Origin: Candidatus Omnitrophota bacterium
GTDB taxonomy: Bacteria; Omnitrophota; Gorgyraeia; 2-01-FULL-45-10
DNA length: 6,349 nucleotides
Assembly: GCA_026387165.1 (NCBI GenBank)
Contig: JAPLMG010000269.1
Location: forward strand, 1-6,349
Reading direction: 5' to 3'
Shown here: one piece after another, positions 5,712-6,349 of the stretch
Layout: each line of letters starts with the position of its first letter
How positions within the stretch are numbered: position 1 is the stretch's first letter
Notes under the pieces: model-generated
Databases searched by the model: none
What the model was told of the DNA's origin: nothing
The model's input: the letters and a program-made list of their open reading frames with translations, nothing else
Translations under genes and position numbers: made by a program

Positions 5712-6139
5712 ATAGAAAGGGCAGCCGGAAAAAAGGTTTCGTTCTCATATATGTGATAATCGCTATTATATTAGCTAGTATATTAGCAAGCGCGCTTTAT
5801 ACTTCGGTATTCTTAAGCCATAGGTTGTTCATGCGGCAGCAGGAGAACAAGCTTGCTTATTATGTAGCTATTTCAGGTGTGGAGTACGCGTCATATATTA
5901 TTAGATCAGGTCACTATAATCCGTTAGTCCCAGACGGCAATCCCCCCATCACGCCTGCCTGGCCTTTAGGTAGTAGCTTTGATCCTACGGTCGGTACAAG
6001 CATAGCAGTCACTATAACGTCTGATGGAGCGCCGCCTGTTTATACCATAACCTCGGTCGCGACATTTTCGGGCACGACCAAAACGCTCATCGTTACCTGC
6101 ACTTCATCGGGGCGCATAACCTCCTGGAAGACCTCATAA
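5708..6139 (+). CDS. Type IV pilin-like protein, PilX/GspK-type minor pseudopilin
   Basis: The 143-residue product has a prepilin-like N-terminus RKKG|FVLIYVIIAIILASILASALY. Cleavage is expected after Gly10, and position +5 is Tyr15 instead of Glu. Lack of Glu5 is a known trait of GspK/PulK-type tip pseudopilins. After the single membrane helix (about 11-32), the segment ENKLAYYVAISGVEYASYIIRSG (46-68) matches the common pseudopilin block in which a YY-x-A-x-x-G-x-E motif follows the helix. The rest, with VYTITSVATFSGTTKTLIVTC, is Thr/Ser-rich beta structure. Its ATG overlaps the upstream stop (ATGA, 5708-5711), which implies translational coupling and joint assembly with the previous protein. 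At 143 residues it is much shorter than full GspK (about 300), so PilX-like is the safer analogy. Exact family is uncertain. Confidence 0.7.
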   Translation: MNRKGSRKKGFVLIYVIIAIILASILASALYTSVFLSHRLFMRQQENKLAYYVAISGVEYASYIIRSGHYNPLVPDGNPPITPAWPLGSSFDPTVGTSIAVTITSDGAPPVYTITSVATFSGTTKTLIVTCTSSGRITSWKTS

Positions 6140-6194
6140 TTAAGCGTGCCGGTACAGTGGTATGTTAGAAATAAAACAGTAGCCTTATCCTGCC

Positions 6195-6222
6195 TTGACA
6201 TGGCCGGTAATTCGGGTATACT
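6195..6222 (+). promoter_or_regulatory. Strong candidate sigma70 promoter directed out of the window
   Basis: TTGACA (6195-6200) is a perfect -35 box and TATACT (6217-6222) matches 5 of 6 of the -10 consensus, with a 16-bp spacer. Transcription would begin near 6229. It lies 55 bp after the last pilin-like gene and probably drives a gene beyond 6349. The hexamer GTATAC overlaps the -10 box (6216-6221) and recurs at 6244-6249, a possible but unproven operator arrangement. Confidence 0.6.
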
Positions 6223-6228
6223 TGCTGT

Positions 6229-6349
6229 GAGAGGTGTATGGAGGTATACAGCTGGGAATGATCGATTATTTTTTTTGTTCGCATATTAAAGGTTTTTAAA
6301 AAGTTTTTTACTTACGCATAAATTAGTATCTAACCAAGTTAGACGCGAG
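6229..6349 (+). other. Untranslated leader or intergenic DNA with no clear gene
   Basis: This stretch downstream of the promoter has no ORF of convincing length. It is AT-rich, with a T8 run (around 6267-6278) and a TTTTTAAAAA palindrome near 6292-6301. Near the window edge TCTAAC (6329-6334) and GTTAGA (6338-6343) form a 6-bp stem with a CAA loop. A purine-rich GGAGGT (6240-6245) resembles a ribosome binding site, but it precedes only tiny ORFs (7 and 13 codons). If the promoter is real, the next gene has a leader of at least about 120 nt. I recognise no riboswitch family. Confidence 0.4.

Noticed and set aside
6238..6299. Two tiny overlapping ORFs (MEVYSWE at 6238-6261 and a 13-residue MIDYFFCSHIKGF at 6258-6299)
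   Set aside because: They sit behind RBS-like purines and overlap by ATGA, but ORFs this short arise by chance. They show no attenuator-like codon run or adjacent terminator. A leader peptide cannot be excluded.

Overview
The window looks like a chromosomal segment of an anaerobic bacterium, read entirely on the + strand. Three things suggest a candidate-phylum lineage such as Omnitrophota: frequent ATA (Ile) and AGG/AGA (Arg) codons, an electron-transfer flavoprotein of the anaerobic ferredoxin-fused type, and several kinds of short palindromic repeat in the intergenic gaps. That assignment is inference from general impression and is not proven by any marker gene here.

Layout. Positions 1-60 are the last codons of a fabG-type 3-oxoacyl-ACP reductase. 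A repeat-filled gap follows, then acpP (acyl carrier protein, 205-444) and fabF (3-oxoacyl-ACP synthase II, 454-1710), so the left part is a type II fatty-acid synthesis operon. After a 104-bp inverted-repeat element come an acyl-CoA dehydrogenase (1839-2999), etfB (3103-3885) and an etfA with an N-terminal 2x[4Fe-4S] domain (3972-5174). The gene order dehydrogenase-etfB-etfA and the fused ferredoxin domain match known electron-bifurcating acyl-CoA dehydrogenase/Etf complexes such as CarCDE. A hairpin with a short T run and a second repeat close this block. The right part holds two ATGA-overlapping type IV pilin-like genes (5292-5711 PilV/GspI-like, 5708-6139 PilX/GspK-like). A strong-looking sigma70-type promoter (6195-6222) then points out of the window.

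How the genes fit together. FabG, AcpP and FabF carry out the elongation and first reduction steps of fatty-acid synthesis. The dehydrogenase with EtfBA would interconvert saturated and 2,3-unsaturated acyl thioesters, probably reducing enoyl-CoA with NADH while also reducing ferredoxin. Their proximity suggests a lipid or acyl-chain role, but no thiolase, enoyl hydratase or FabI is in the window. The pilin-like genes appear to be a separate transcription unit.

The most notable non-coding feature is that every gap longer than about 80 bp up to the pilin genes is occupied by a different palindromic repeat. I see no CRISPR array, RNA gene, complete mobile element or clearly new defence or biosynthetic system.
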